Shown: positions 1-9,217, numbered from the stretch's first letter. The stretch is DNA of 64,000 bases from Flavobacterium sp. NG2 (GCF_034119845.1 NZ_CP139420.1:3970001-4034000); one strand, 5' to 3'. Program-made: numbers and translations. The notes: a model not told the origin generated them from the sequence alone.

Positions 1-976
1 TAGTTTTCCATATTTTATTCAAAACCGCAATAGTACCATGTTTTTTTTCCAACCATTTTTTAAAATCTTTGGCTGCCAAATCAGAAATCGGACTTGAAGT
101 CCAAGTTTTTTTGATAGTGTTCCAATGGGGTTCATTACACAACATATATCCTAATTTGGTATATTGTTTACCCGCCATCAAAGGGACAGTAGCAGCAATC
201 AAATCCGATTGTATTTTACGACTTACTGGGTGATTGATATCATAAGCGGTATATTTTAGCCCTGGTCCATCGGCTATTTCGGGATATTCATTTTTAGCCC
301 AAGTAGGAATCGCACTATGATTAAAAAAAACAAACCCCATAGAACCCTCGGGCTTAGTAGTAAGTTCCTTTATCTTTTGAGGATTAACCTTTCCTTTATT
401 ATCGACTACATAGGTAGGCGACAGAAAAAACCCATCTTGATTACCATGATAGTCTGTATATTTTTTACTATCAGGTTTCCAAGTCCAATCAGCAAGGAAA
501 ACGGGATTGCCTTTGTACGAAATCTGATCTTTTTCAATTTTGGTTTGTGTCCAATCTACATTTGAAGTAGGCAAGCGTTTTATTTTTCCGTTTAGCACAT
601 TTTCCAATTCTGTACGTGCATCATCGAGCATGATTGCCATTTCTTTTCGCTCAAATTCAGGCAACATTTTAGCATACTTCTCCGCTTCGTCTTTGTATTT
701 CGTAACTAAACTAAAATGTTTGGTATTTTTAGCAATGTTTTGTTCATCCCAATGTGCATATTCCAAAAAGATTTCGGCTGTACGGATTGCTGTCTCTTCC
801 TTTAGCGTGCTTATATTTTTGTTTTGTGCTTTTTTGATAGTGGTTTTCAGCTGATTTATTTTTTGCTGAACATCATTTTCTGTAGTTTGTGCTGTGGCTA
901 CCGCAATAAATATAAGATTGCAGAACAGCACTCTTAAAAGTGTAAATGATGTATTTAATTTCTTCCTATTTCTCAT
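1..976 (-). CDS. Clan GH-A glycoside hydrolase (beta-galactosidase/agarase-like), 3' end cut by window edge
   Basis: The minus strand is open from an ATG at 974-976 to the window edge, giving 325 residues without a stop. Residues 1 to about 30 form a signal peptide ending in TAQ, so the enzyme should be exported. Residues near 275-285 read GYMLCNEPHW. An Asn-Glu-Pro motif like this carries the acid/base Glu (here E282) in clan GH-A hydrolases such as GH42 and GH50. The nucleophile would lie beyond the window. It sits at the distal end of the sulfated-polysaccharide locus and on the same strand, so a galactan-type substrate is likely. The exact GH family cannot be fixed from the fragment, and no T9SS tail can be seen because the 3' end is missing. 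Confidence 0.7.
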   Translation of the reverse strand, partial: MRNRKKLNTSFTLLRVLFCNLIFIAVATAQTTENDVQQKINQLKTTIKKAQNKNISTLKEETAIRTAEIFLEYAHWDEQNIAKNTKHFSLVTKYKDEAEKYAKMLPEFERKEMAIMLDDARTELENVLNGKIKRLPTSNVDWTQTKIEKDQISYKGNPVFLADWTWKPDSKKYTDYHGNQDGFFLSPTYVVDNKGKVNPQKIKELTTKPEGSMGFVFFNHSAIPTWAKNEYPEIADGPGLKYTAYDINHPVSRKIQSDLIAATVPLMAGKQYTKLGYMLCNEPHWNTIKKTWTSSPISDLAAKDFKKWLEKKHGTIAVLNKIWKT

Positions 977-1027
977 TTTTAAATATAAGTTTAGATAAAA
1001 TAATGTAACTGGTAAATTTCTTTAATC

Positions 1028-1258
1028 GAACAAAAAACGATACTTATAAAATTATATGACTATCCGTTTCTAATACCAATTAAAAATTTTGTAACCTTAC
1101 AATAAAAATAAAGTTGTTTTTATTACAAACCATTAAGAAATTAAGGTTAGTTAAGCTTAAAAACTTAATTTTCTTAATTTCTTAATGGTGTAAAAAAGAT
1201 TATATTTTTTTGGTACACATAACGGATAGTCATATAAAATAAATATCGTTTTTTGTTC
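1028..1258. repeat. Nested palindromic intergenic element
   Basis: This fills most of the 306-base gap between two minus-strand genes. The outer arms, about 1028-1078 and 1211-1258, are imperfect inverted copies sharing gaacaaaaaacgata and tatgactatccgtt. Inside them, 1129-1145 (accattaagaaattaag) and 1173-1189 are a perfect 17-base inverted pair. A smaller hairpin of aataaaaa/tttttatt lies at about 1101-1124. The 17-base inner word recurs exactly at 18190-18206. This fits a dispersed palindromic element (REP/MITE-like) or a processed RNA structure. No ORF was found in it. Confidence 0.75.
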
Positions 1259-1282
1259 AAATAAACTATTGTTTAGTTGCGA

Positions 1283-1798
1283 TTACTTTTTAACAATTTT
1301 TATATCATCAACATAAAAAGTTCCTGTTCCACCCCATTTAGGATTTCCAGAAACAGAAAGACTCAATCGTTCACTATCTTCAGCAATTACCAATTCTTGT
1401 GAAAGGTCTATCCATTTTCCTTTTTCAACTTTATTAATTTTAAAATTAGCTGCCGCAAAAGGTTTCATAACGTTGATATTAAAACCTGTTGCTTTTAAGT
1501 TTTCATCGGCCATAAATTTCAAAGAAATAATATAGGTTCCAGAACTCCATTTTACATTTTCATTTCCACCTAGAAAAAGTTGAAAATTTTCTTTCTCATT
1601 AGCTGGCAATTCGGTGACATTATACTTTAAGCTTGATTTTCCTGAAACTGCTTTTTCATTAGTAACCATAAATACTTCTTTGGCTTTAGTCCAAATTCTT
1701 TTATTACCATCTTCAAAATCAAAGCTTATTTCTTGAGCCGACATTTTAAAAACACTAGTAGTTAATAACACAAAAGCGAATACTAATTTAATTTTCAT
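1283..1798 (-). CDS. Secreted beta-sandwich (CBM-like) protein
   Basis: This is a 171-residue protein. The open frame extends upstream to a GTG at 1846, but that would run into the terminator hairpin of the preceding gene. The ATG at 1798 gives a clean signal peptide ending in MSAQ and is preferred. The mature part starts with a Phe/Asp/Glu-rich strand followed by a KAVSGKSSLKYN segment and ends GTFYVDDIKIVKK, typical of galactose-binding-like carbohydrate-binding beta-sandwich domains. The C-terminal half resembles the middle of the protein at 3292-3960 (KGKWIDLSQE versus QGQWVTLSQE). There is no T9SS tail. It probably binds glycan at the surface or in the periplasm as part of the PUL. The specific function is unknown. 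Confidence 0.65.
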   Translation of the reverse strand: MKIKLVFAFVLLTTSVFKMSAQEISFDFEDGNKRIWTKAKEVFMVTNEKAVSGKSSLKYNVTELPANEKENFQLFLGGNENVKWSSGTYIISLKFMADENLKATGFNINVMKPFAAANFKINKVEKGKWIDLSQELVIAEDSERLSLSVSGNPKWGGTGTFYVDDIKIVKK

Positions 1799-1835
1799 TT
1801 TTTTTATGGTTTTATTGGTTAAATTATTAATTAAA

Positions 1836-1863
1836 AAACCGCCCACAAATTTGTGGGCGGTTT
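1836..1863 (-). terminator. Intrinsic terminator after the 1882-3165 gene
   Basis: This is a perfect 28-base palindrome with a GC-rich core (ccgcccac/gtgggcgg). On the minus strand it is followed by a run of six T, including the stem end, then AT-rich DNA. It lies 19 bases past the stop of the T9SS protein at 1882-3165 and should end transcription from that gene, separating the small protein at 1283-1798. Confidence 0.85.
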
Positions 1864-1881
1864 AGAAAAAATGTTTTATAG

Positions 1882-3165
1882 TTATTTTTTAACTATCTTA
1901 TCTTGGTAGGTTTTACCGTCTTTAGATACTTTTACTAAGTATAAACCTGATGCTAAATCTGAAACTGAAACTGAAGTTGTTCCTTTAGCTGTTTTTACAA
2001 CTGCTCCTAAAGTATTAAAAATTTCAATTGAACTTCCTTCTGGAGCGTTTACATTTAATACATCAGTAGTTGGATTAGGATAAATTGAAACTCCTTCAAG
2101 AGTATTCTTTTTAGTTCCTAAAGTAATACCTGTAAAGGTAGAGGTAAAATCATCTAACCAAACAGCATGTGTAGTATTTAAGCCACCTAATCCCTCAGAT
2201 GATAATATACCAGGCCAAATTCCTATTGTCTTAAAGTCTGGATCAGAAGCCGTAGTCGTGTAACTAAACGTTATTTGATGCCAGTTACCATCTCCTGCAG
2301 GTACAGCTCCTATTCCATCTACATTTTTTAGAGGTGTTGTACTAACTCCATCTCTTAAAGGGAATCTCATCAACATATTAAAGGCAGGAGTTCCTACAGT
2401 AGTTTTTATCCAACACTTTACTTCTATTACAGATCCTACCCCATATGTTGCTCCCGGGGCACCTGGCTCAACACCTATTGTGTCGTCACTAAAGATAAAC
2501 ATGTTTGCAGGCGTGTCATTACTTAAGTATTCAAATTTCATACTTGCTTGTCCAGTTCTTCCGTTAGCATAATCAAGTAACGTTTTTACATAAGCATTAC
2601 TGCTCGTTTTCCATGGTGTGCTATTACCTAACTGATCTTCAAAACCTGGGTTCTTAACGAAGCCATTGCTTGTTGGTGTAGCTATGAAATTAATGAATTC
2701 AACTTTATCAATCTCAATATTGTCAGTAGATGCCGTAGTTCCAGTTCCAAAAAACACTCTAAATCCATCTATAGTTCCTGTGTAAGCTGCTGCATTAAGT
2801 TGATAATAATAGGTTTTAAACTCCGTGTCATTCTTGCTTAAAGTTACTGCTGTGTTTCCTAGGTTAGTACCACCATTTCTAATGGTTAAAAAACCTAGGT
2901 TAGAATTGTTTTTCATGACCACTTTTACGTAATTGTAGTTTGCGGAGTTTAAAGCCCAGCCCCCGTTAGCTACAGTAGCTTGATCAATATAGAAATTAGT
3001 CCTACCACCAGTAATTGTATAGGTAATTGTAGTGGGATTCAAAGTTACCGCGGAACTTCCCGTTGGTGTAAAATTGTCATTAGAATTAGTAAAATTAAAA
3101 GTTTGCGCATTTGTTATTGCCATAAAAGCAATAGCAAATAAAATTGAAAGGTAGAATTTTTTCAT
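1882..3165 (-). CDS. T9SS-secreted carbohydrate-binding-like protein
   Basis: This 427-residue protein has a signal peptide ending in TNAQ at residues 1-20. Residues 21 to about 160 form a beta-rich domain ending in a DNIEIDKVEF strand. Residues about 170-345 form a second jelly-roll-like domain that opens with KNPGFED and ends with VWLDDFTSTF, a pattern common in CBM4/9-like modules. The last 80 residues are a type A T9SS sorting domain (YPNPTTDVLNVNAPEG... ending KIVKK). The protein should be exported by T9SS and attached to or released from the cell surface. It has no catalytic motif that I can recognise. It is part of the PUL, 126 bases downstream of the next gene and followed by a strong terminator. 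Confidence 0.8.
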   Translation of the reverse strand: MKKFYLSILFAIAFMAITNAQTFNFTNSNDNFTPTGSSAVTLNPTTITYTITGGRTNFYIDQATVANGGWALNSANYNYVKVVMKNNSNLGFLTIRNGGTNLGNTAVTLSKNDTEFKTYYYQLNAAAYTGTIDGFRVFFGTGTTASTDNIEIDKVEFINFIATPTSNGFVKNPGFEDQLGNSTPWKTSSNAYVKTLLDYANGRTGQASMKFEYLSNDTPANMFIFSDDTIGVEPGAPGATYGVGSVIEVKCWIKTTVGTPAFNMLMRFPLRDGVSTTPLKNVDGIGAVPAGDGNWHQITFSYTTTASDPDFKTIGIWPGILSSEGLGGLNTTHAVWLDDFTSTFTGITLGTKKNTLEGVSIYPNPTTDVLNVNAPEGSSIEIFNTLGAVVKTAKGTTSVSVSDLASGLYLVKVSKDGKTYQDKIVKK

Positions 3166-3291
3166 AATATTTTTTATTTAAATTATTAATACTTCAAAAG
3201 TATCTTTAACCTAAAAAACTAGTGTTTGTGAGCGTAAATAAAATGTATCTCTCAATAAATAAGTCAACAAACCCTTGATTTTACTAGGAGT

Positions 3292-3960
3292 TTAACGTAT
3301 AATTATTTTTCTTGAAAATATTTTTTCAGCATTAGTTATCTTCAATACATAAACTCCAGAAGCCAAATTGGATATAGGAAACTGACTTAGTTCCTCATGA
3401 GTATTGATTTTTTTGACTAGCATTCCACTATTATTGTAAAGCATAACGGAACTCCCTATTGGACAGTTAATATTAAGCAAGTCCGTAACAGGATTAGGAA
3501 AAATAGTTACGGTACTATTCTCAAAATCTTCCGTCCCTAAACTAGAGACAAACTCTATATAAAAAGCATCTAAATAAAAATTTCCAGCACCCACTCCTGA
3601 ATAATCGTCCTCGAGTATTTCCACTTCAAAAATCTGATCTGTTATCGATTCTTCAATCGAAAATTCTTGACTTAAAGTGACCCACTGTCCTTGGACCAGA
3701 TTTTTAAAATCCCAACTTAATTCCTTAGCAACTGGATTCAGGCTCGTTTTAATTCCCTTGATGTCGGTACCATTCGCGACCCAAACTTTTAGATACATTT
3801 TGTAGTTCCCTGAAGATAGGGAAATTTTGGCATCATTGACGGTTTCTCCGCAACGAATTGTATAAGGAACAGCTGTATTTTCCTGAGCAAATATTACTGT
3901 TGTTCCCCATTGTAAAACGAAGAATAAGAAGTATTTGCTGTATTTTTTAAAATTTTTCAT
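3292..3960 (-). CDS. Small T9SS-secreted beta-sandwich protein
   Basis: This 222-residue protein has a signal peptide ending in IFAQ. A single beta-sandwich domain follows at about residues 26-135, and a T9SS sorting domain from about residue 145 (FPNPVTDLLNINCPIG... ending KIIIR). The domain matches the C-terminal part of the 1283-1798 protein (SSGNYKMYLKV, LSQEFSIEES, GNFYLDAFYIEF), but the N-terminal strands of that fold look missing or divergent. Only one base separates its start codon from the stop of the large 3962-6874 gene, so the two are cotranscribed. A glycan-binding accessory role at the surface is inferred. It has no enzyme motif. Confidence 0.7.
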   Translation of the reverse strand: MKNFKKYSKYFLFFVLQWGTTVIFAQENTAVPYTIRCGETVNDAKISLSSGNYKMYLKVWVANGTDIKGIKTSLNPVAKELSWDFKNLVQGQWVTLSQEFSIEESITDQIFEVEILEDDYSGVGAGNFYLDAFYIEFVSSLGTEDFENSTVTIFPNPVTDLLNINCPIGSSVMLYNNSGMLVKKINTHEELSQFPISNLASGVYVLKITNAEKIFSRKIIIR

Positions 3961-3961
3961 T

Positions 3962-6874
3962 TTATAAAGGGGAATTTAATTCGACATCAATAAAGCGAAA
4001 CAAGCCAATAGGAATGTCTACAGTAGTCGTTTGATTGGTTACAAAAAATTGTTTTCCATCCATTAAATCGACAATCTTTACAGGAGTAACGGTGTTAAAC
4101 TTAACGACTGCGTTTTTGGCAGTAGGATTAATATAGCCGTTATCAATTAAAGTCAACCTTAAATGGGTTGGAGAAGTTTGCGCAACTACCCAAGCCACAT
4201 CACCAGTAACGGTAATCGGAATTTTGGTTGCTCCCGCTTCAATTTCAGATTTAATAGTTTGGTAGTAGGTATTGGCATTGTATTTAGTCACCCCATCAGC
4301 GGCGTAATAATAACGCCCATCCGTATAATACTCTTTTAATATATTTTGATATAAAGAATGTAATTTGTCTTTCATCAACCCTCTAGGGGCGGTCAAATCA
4401 GCTTTGGCTCCTGCTTGCGGGGGTGTAATCATGACCATCCCATTAGGATAATTGGGCAGGAAGTTCAAACGGCGTTCTTTCATTCCGGCAGCATATTTTG
4501 AAAAATCCCAATCGGCCAAAGGCGCTCCTGGCCAACTCCCATTCATTCGACTAAAAACAAAAGGATTGGCATCTTCAAAAGCTTGATCAAAGTTGGTGAG
4601 CCATTTTGATTCTGAACCTTCTTCAAGATAATGAGCATCTGGTGCAAGCATACTTAAATGCACTGGAGACAAACTCACAATTTCCGAACGTTTAGGGACA
4701 AACAAAGCGCCTTTGGCTAACAATTTTGCAAACAATTCTGGCTTAGTAAAATTATCAAAATACTGTGCGCCACTGGCAGCAGCATAAACCAATTGGCGTA
4801 AAAAATGATTGTCTAAGGTCTGACTTGAAAACTGCCTCATACGATCGTAACTGGCATTATCTGGAACCGCTCTGGCTCCCCAACTATCCACAGCGCCACT
4901 TGCCCAAATTCCCATTCGAGAAGCCAAACTCAACTCCATTGTTTTATCAGTCGTCTCTTCCATCGCAGGAACAAAAACATTCTTGAATTCACCTGAAAGC
5001 AATCGAGACCACATAGGTAAATAAGTACTCCCTTGCCAAAAAATATTCTTAGAACGAATAAACAATTTTAGGTTTTTGTCTTGTCCGTAAGTCGCTAACG
5101 GATAAAACAAATCATTCAAAACAAACTCAAAATCAGCGCTATCATCCTGTAACTCTGGATAAATTAAAACCGTTTTTCTTCCTGAAACCGTATTGACCTC
5201 ATCAATTACTTTTTTAGTGGTTTCTTTACTAAACATATAAGGGTCATTTCCATGTCCGCCCCAATAGGCGATTCCGTTAGCCCCTATTTTTGGAAAAATA
5301 AAACTCAAGGCTTGAGCCTCGGTCCAGTCATAGGTTCGCCTGCTATCACGGACATCTCTATATTTTAGGTTAGCTAAATTTTGTCTATCCCAAGTGGCAC
5401 CATCCTGAGCATGAGAAGTAAAAAATTGGTCAATAAAAATAGGCGCATTATATAAAGAGGTATTAATTCCAGAAGTATTGGTGTACATCAAATTAATTTC
5501 GAAAGGATTGCGTTCCCAACTTGGTTTTACAAATCCATTTAATTGCGTTTCCAAAGAAGTTGTATTAGTCAAAACCTGTTGGGTTTTCCCTGGCGAACTG
5601 ATATTTATATATTTTGTTTTCCAATCCGTACTAGAAGGATCTATAACATGGATGTCGCTACCTCCATTTTGATTACTAGCCAAAATAATTTTCCCGGTTA
5701 CAGTATCTTTCCACATATCATTGAAGGCATAGGGACATTCTAACACTTCGGCAGTTGTAAAATTGCGATTTGGTGGCAACAGCACAATGTAATTTCCATA
5801 TAAAATAAAATATTGATACGAAGTTCCATTAGGGATAATTTCAACTTGTGCCACGACATAAGTTGTATTTTTAAATTTACTTATAATGCTCGAAATATCC
5901 ATTACTTCCTGAGCAGCACTTGGATTTAAGGGATCAAATTCAACTGCTGTAGCGTCATTTTTATGAGTACTATTTCCCATTAAAATTTTGGTAATACCAT
6001 TTACAGAACTAACTCTCATTTCACCCACTGGTTTTGAGGAGTTAATTTTTACTGTTGGGGTAAGAAGGCTTGTACCTAACACATCAAACAAATACATATT
6101 TCCTGTAGATTGCATGCTGTTATTAGCGCCTACAATTGCTACCATATCCGTTCCATCTGCTTTTTTCACTTTTCGAATAAAATTGGCAATATGTACTTTG
6201 GTAGGCGCTGTTGCTCCTCCAAAAACTCTATTATCTGAATAGGTCGAAGAAGCTAAGGTTTGTTTGATTGTTCCATTGGCATTCAAATAGTAGATGTTTT
6301 TGTCATAACCGCCGCAAACTACATAAGGAATCCCATCTTTTTGAACCACACAGACCGCATACATGGGCGCATCATTGGGTTTAAATTGCCATTTTAATGT
6401 ACCATCATAATTCAAACAATATAAGATACCATTGGCATTTGCTGCAAAAATCTCATCGATACCATCACCTGTAATGTCTTCGCACCAAAGGTCATGATTC
6501 ATAAAACCTGATAATTTGTTTTCCCAGATTTTTTTACCATCATATCGTAATCCTAAAACAGTCCCTTCGTAACTAGAAGCAACGATATAGGACTTGTTGT
6601 CTTTTATAGCGGTTCTAATTTTCGATATGGTGTAATTGACATCTTTACTGTCTAAAGACTTTTCGATAGTTTTAAATTTCAAACTATAGGTTCCACTGGC
6701 GGCTTTGGTATTATCAAAAGACCAATTTTCGGGTTTATTTGTAGTCCAACCCGTCCCAGCTTCTTCAAAGCCGTAATACTTATCTTGTAGTAGATTGGGA
6801 TTCGATTGAGCATTGGTTATTGCTCCAAAAAATAATACTGTTGGGATATATAAAAGTATAGTTCTAAAACTCAT
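3962..6874 (-). CDS. Lambda-carrageenase-like (GH150) secreted beta-propeller hydrolase
   Basis: This 970-residue protein (about 105 kDa) has a signal peptide ending in TNAQ. Residues about 30-75 look like a small beta-sandwich (YYGFEEAGTGW, KAASGTYSLKFK). Residues about 80-420 contain beta-propeller/PQQ-like repeats (GLRYDGKKIWENKL, ITGDGIDEIFAANANG, LNYDGTLKWQFKP). The C-terminal half has a large alpha/beta region with acidic and aromatic motifs (AYWGGHGNDPY, YPELQDDSADF, DSWGARAVPDN), followed by an all-beta end. The size and the propeller-plus-catalytic layout match the lambda-carrageenase family as I recall it, and the neighbouring sulfatase and SusCD pair fit a sulfated galactan. There is no T9SS tail. 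The family assignment is from memory of the architecture; another polysaccharidase is possible. Confidence 0.5.
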   Translation of the reverse strand: MSFRTILLYIPTVLFFGAITNAQSNPNLLQDKYYGFEEAGTGWTTNKPENWSFDNTKAASGTYSLKFKTIEKSLDSKDVNYTISKIRTAIKDNKSYIVASSYEGTVLGLRYDGKKIWENKLSGFMNHDLWCEDITGDGIDEIFAANANGILYCLNYDGTLKWQFKPNDAPMYAVCVVQKDGIPYVVCGGYDKNIYYLNANGTIKQTLASSTYSDNRVFGGATAPTKVHIANFIRKVKKADGTDMVAIVGANNSMQSTGNMYLFDVLGTSLLTPTVKINSSKPVGEMRVSSVNGITKILMGNSTHKNDATAVEFDPLNPSAAQEVMDISSIISKFKNTTYVVAQVEIIPNGTSYQYFILYGNYIVLLPPNRNFTTAEVLECPYAFNDMWKDTVTGKIILASNQNGGSDIHVIDPSSTDWKTKYINISSPGKTQQVLTNTTSLETQLNGFVKPSWERNPFEINLMYTNTSGINTSLYNAPIFIDQFFTSHAQDGATWDRQNLANLKYRDVRDSRRTYDWTEAQALSFIFPKIGANGIAYWGGHGNDPYMFSKETTKKVIDEVNTVSGRKTVLIYPELQDDSADFEFVLNDLFYPLATYGQDKNLKLFIRSKNIFWQGSTYLPMWSRLLSGEFKNVFVPAMEETTDKTMELSLASRMGIWASGAVDSWGARAVPDNASYDRMRQFSSQTLDNHFLRQLVYAAASGAQYFDNFTKPELFAKLLAKGALFVPKRSEIVSLSPVHLSMLAPDAHYLEEGSESKWLTNFDQAFEDANPFVFSRMNGSWPGAPLADWDFSKYAAGMKERRLNFLPNYPNGMVMITPPQAGAKADLTAPRGLMKDKLHSLYQNILKEYYTDGRYYYAADGVTKYNANTYYQTIKSEIEAGATKIPITVTGDVAWVVAQTSPTHLRLTLIDNGYINPTAKNAVVKFNTVTPVKIVDLMDGKQFFVTNQTTTVDIPIGLFRFIDVELNSPL

Positions 6875-6899
6875 ATAAATTGATTTAAAAAAATAAAAA

Positions 6900-6946
6900 A
6901 AAGTCTATGATATCTAATCCTAAAAAACCAGAATACCATAGACTTT
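6900..6946 (-). terminator. Hairpin with U-tract inside the PUL operon
   Basis: The arms 6900-6909 (aaagtctatg) and 6937-6946 are perfectly complementary, and the stem can extend a few pairs inward with one G-U. On the minus strand the stem is followed by a T-rich run. It lies between the small lipoprotein gene (stop at 6967) and the carrageenase-like gene (start at 6874). It could partly terminate transcription so that the uptake genes are expressed above the enzyme genes. Confidence 0.65.
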
Positions 6947-6966
6947 CTATTTAAACATTAGTAAAT

Positions 6967-7443
6967 TTAAGGAATCACAGGAGTCGAAACCGTTACTGTA
7001 ATAGTTTGTTCCGCTGTCCAAACTCCATCTACTTTTTTAGTTCCACGAATGGAATCCTTATAGGTGTTTTTAATTTTAATAGTTTTTACACCTGCTTCTT
7101 GAAACAGAACATAAGCCAATTTTTCATTGGTTACTAAACCTGCATCAGGTATAATAAATTTGGCATAATTAAGTGAATCATTTTCAGAAAATCCAGGCTT
7201 CATAAAAGCAGTCCCTTGTGAAATAATCCACTCATGTGAAAGATCTCCTTTGGACACATCTTGAAAAGCCATAAACTTATTGAGTTTAGCCGTTTTTGTA
7301 GTAGTATTATAGGTTGTCTTAGGAGACGACCACCAGGTAAAACTAGCATAATCATCATAAGGTAAATCATATCCATTGTCAGAGCAACTTTGTACTGCAT
7401 AAGCCGTAAATAACAAAGCGCTAATAATTATATATTTTTTCAT
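6967..7443 (-). CDS. PUL surface lipoprotein (SusE/SGBP-like position)
   Basis: This 158-residue protein starts with a lipoprotein signal (lipobox ending VQSC, Cys at residue 20). The mature part is short and beta-rich, with an Ig/PKD-like pattern ending in AEQTITVTVSTPVIP. It follows the SusD-like gene by 16 bases, which is where Bacteroidota PULs usually encode a surface glycan-binding protein. It is much shorter than typical SusE/SusF proteins and probably has one domain. It is likely anchored in the outer membrane and helps capture glycan for the SusCD pair. That role is inferred from position. Sequence identity to a named family was not recognised. Confidence 0.65.
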   Translation of the reverse strand: MKKYIIISALLFTAYAVQSCSDNGYDLPYDDYASFTWWSSPKTTYNTTTKTAKLNKFMAFQDVSKGDLSHEWIISQGTAFMKPGFSENDSLNYAKFIIPDAGLVTNEKLAYVLFQEAGVKTIKIKNTYKDSIRGTKKVDGVWTAEQTITVTVSTPVIP

Positions 7444-7459
7444 TTCGTTATTATTTTAA

Positions 7460-9217
7460 TTATTTAATACTGTTATTATTAAGCGTCTCATTTTGAGGAA
7501 TTGGAAAATACCCCAAATCTTTAGCGGCCCATACTTGAGCGGCCTCATTGTACTCAGTAAACTGAAGGTTCCCAGGTCCTTTTACCAATAAACTATTATT
7601 TCTTGTTGCTGTTCCTGATGGTAATTTCGTATATGTATAATTAGCAACACTATATATTTCATTACTTAGAGAATTAAAACGTTGCGCTGTAATCCCCCAA
7701 CGACGCATATCATTAAAACGTGTATTAAACCCTTCAAACGATAACTCTAATGGGTACTCTTTATACATCAAATGATTCATTAAGGTAGTTGTAGTGTAAG
7801 CGACTCCATCATAATCATTTAAGGTTGTGTTTCCTGTACCTAATAATCGTAATCCCCATCTCTTTCTAACAGTATTGATTAAATCAATTGCACCTTGAAC
7901 ATTAGGAGCACTACCTTGAATTAAACATTCTGCTTGCATTAAATACACCCCAGCCAATCTGTTTATAACGATATTTCTACCCGATTTCCAAGGTGATGTC
8001 GCCGTTTGAAATTCATTAGTTATTCCAGGTGCAGCATGATTAGTATACTTCTTAAACAACGAAAACCTAGTATTTCCAAAAGAGAAAACTTGAGGAGCTT
8101 TGTTACCATAATAAGGAGATATTTCGTCATTTACAACTGCTATACTTTGAGAAGCTCTTAATGGAATGGTACGCATTGGCCCAGTCAATAATCCATTGGT
8201 ATGATTACGAACATCCTTTGTATCCATTGGCTCTTTTGAGTACTCATAGGTTAACCAAGCGGAAGGTAATAATTGACCTTGACCTCCAAAGTTATCATTT
8301 GTAACTAAATTTCTAGCTGGAGGAGCTGTCCATCTCGCCAGTCTATTAAAAAAGGATTCTTCATCAAAAATTGCATCTTCTGGTTGTAAGTTTTCGGCAT
8401 AATTGATTTCAAAAATAGATTCTGAACTAAAATCATTAGCTCCTGTAAACATTTTACTTACATCTTGCACTAAGGCATAGCCGTAATCTCCTTTTACATT
8501 ATTAATGATATCATTAAAATATTCTTTGGCTTTATCATAATTCCCTTCGTACAAATAACTGGTCCCTAAAATAGTAGCTGCAGCTCCGCCATCAACTCTT
8601 GATTTTGGTTCCATTTTAGCTGGTAAATTAGCGTAGGCATACTCTAAATCGGCTCTGAAAAAAGTTTTTACTTCATCAGAAGTCGATAGTGACTTAGCGT
8701 AATCCTTAGCACTTTTAGGCACAGCATCACGAATAACGATTTTTCCTTGATTGAATTCAGAATGCAAATAAAAATGCATTAATCCTCTAAAAAAACGAGC
8801 CTGTCCCATTTGTATTTTCCAACGTGCTTGTGCTTTAAGATCATCAGACATTCCGTTTAGTCCTTCAATTACTTGATTAGCGCGCCAAATCACACGGTAT
8901 TTTGATTCCCAACGTCTTTGTAGGTCGCTATCATCAAAATTGATACGGTGTTGATACCATGGCAACCAATTTGTAGTAGGGTTAGTTCTTTGTCCTGGAA
9001 AAGCCAAATCTGTTCGATACAATTCTCTTTCTAAATCTAAAATATAATGATCTACCATTGCTCCATAAACGGATGTAAGATTAGATTCAGACTCATCTAA
9101 AGTTCTCCAATAGGTATCTGTAGAAAGGAAGTTTGGATTGGTTTCTTCTAAATATTCGGAGCAGGATTGCATTGAGCCTATCAATACAATGACCATAATT
9201 ATAACTATCTTTTTCAT
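7460..9217 (-). CDS. SusD/RagB-like glycan-binding outer-membrane lipoprotein
   Basis: This 585-residue protein has a lipoprotein signal with Cys19 (SMQSC). It shows the usual SusD features: an N-terminal helix region after ETNPNFLSTDTYW, TPR-like helices (ARFFRGLMHFYLH, ATILGTSYLYEGNYDKAKEYF), a VYLMQAECLIQ helix and a C-terminal YFPIPQNE motif. SusD proteins form a lid over the SusC barrel and bind oligosaccharide at the cell surface. Its start lies 19 bases after the SusC stop, as in nearly all such pairs, so the two are translated from one transcript. The length is normal for the family. Confidence 0.95.
   Translation of the reverse strand: MKKIVIIMVIVLIGSMQSCSEYLEETNPNFLSTDTYWRTLDESESNLTSVYGAMVDHYILDLERELYRTDLAFPGQRTNPTTNWLPWYQHRINFDDSDLQRRWESKYRVIWRANQVIEGLNGMSDDLKAQARWKIQMGQARFFRGLMHFYLHSEFNQGKIVIRDAVPKSAKDYAKSLSTSDEVKTFFRADLEYAYANLPAKMEPKSRVDGGAAATILGTSYLYEGNYDKAKEYFNDIINNVKGDYGYALVQDVSKMFTGANDFSSESIFEINYAENLQPEDAIFDEESFFNRLARWTAPPARNLVTNDNFGGQGQLLPSAWLTYEYSKEPMDTKDVRNHTNGLLTGPMRTIPLRASQSIAVVNDEISPYYGNKAPQVFSFGNTRFSLFKKYTNHAAPGITNEFQTATSPWKSGRNIVINRLAGVYLMQAECLIQGSAPNVQGAIDLINTVRKRWGLRLLGTGNTTLNDYDGVAYTTTTLMNHLMYKEYPLELSFEGFNTRFNDMRRWGITAQRFNSLSNEIYSVANYTYTKLPSGTATRNNSLLVKGPGNLQFTEYNEAAQVWAAKDLGYFPIPQNETLNNNSIK

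Noticed and set aside
540..854. Plus-strand frames in the first kilobase (317-565 and 540-854)
   Set aside because: They are antisense to the partial GH-A hydrolase frame, which has a signal peptide and the NEP motif.
4765..4986. Plus-strand frames inside the carrageenase-like gene (4765-4986, 5478-5743, 5988-6242)
   Set aside because: All are shadows of the 970-residue minus-strand frame and carry no recognisable domain.
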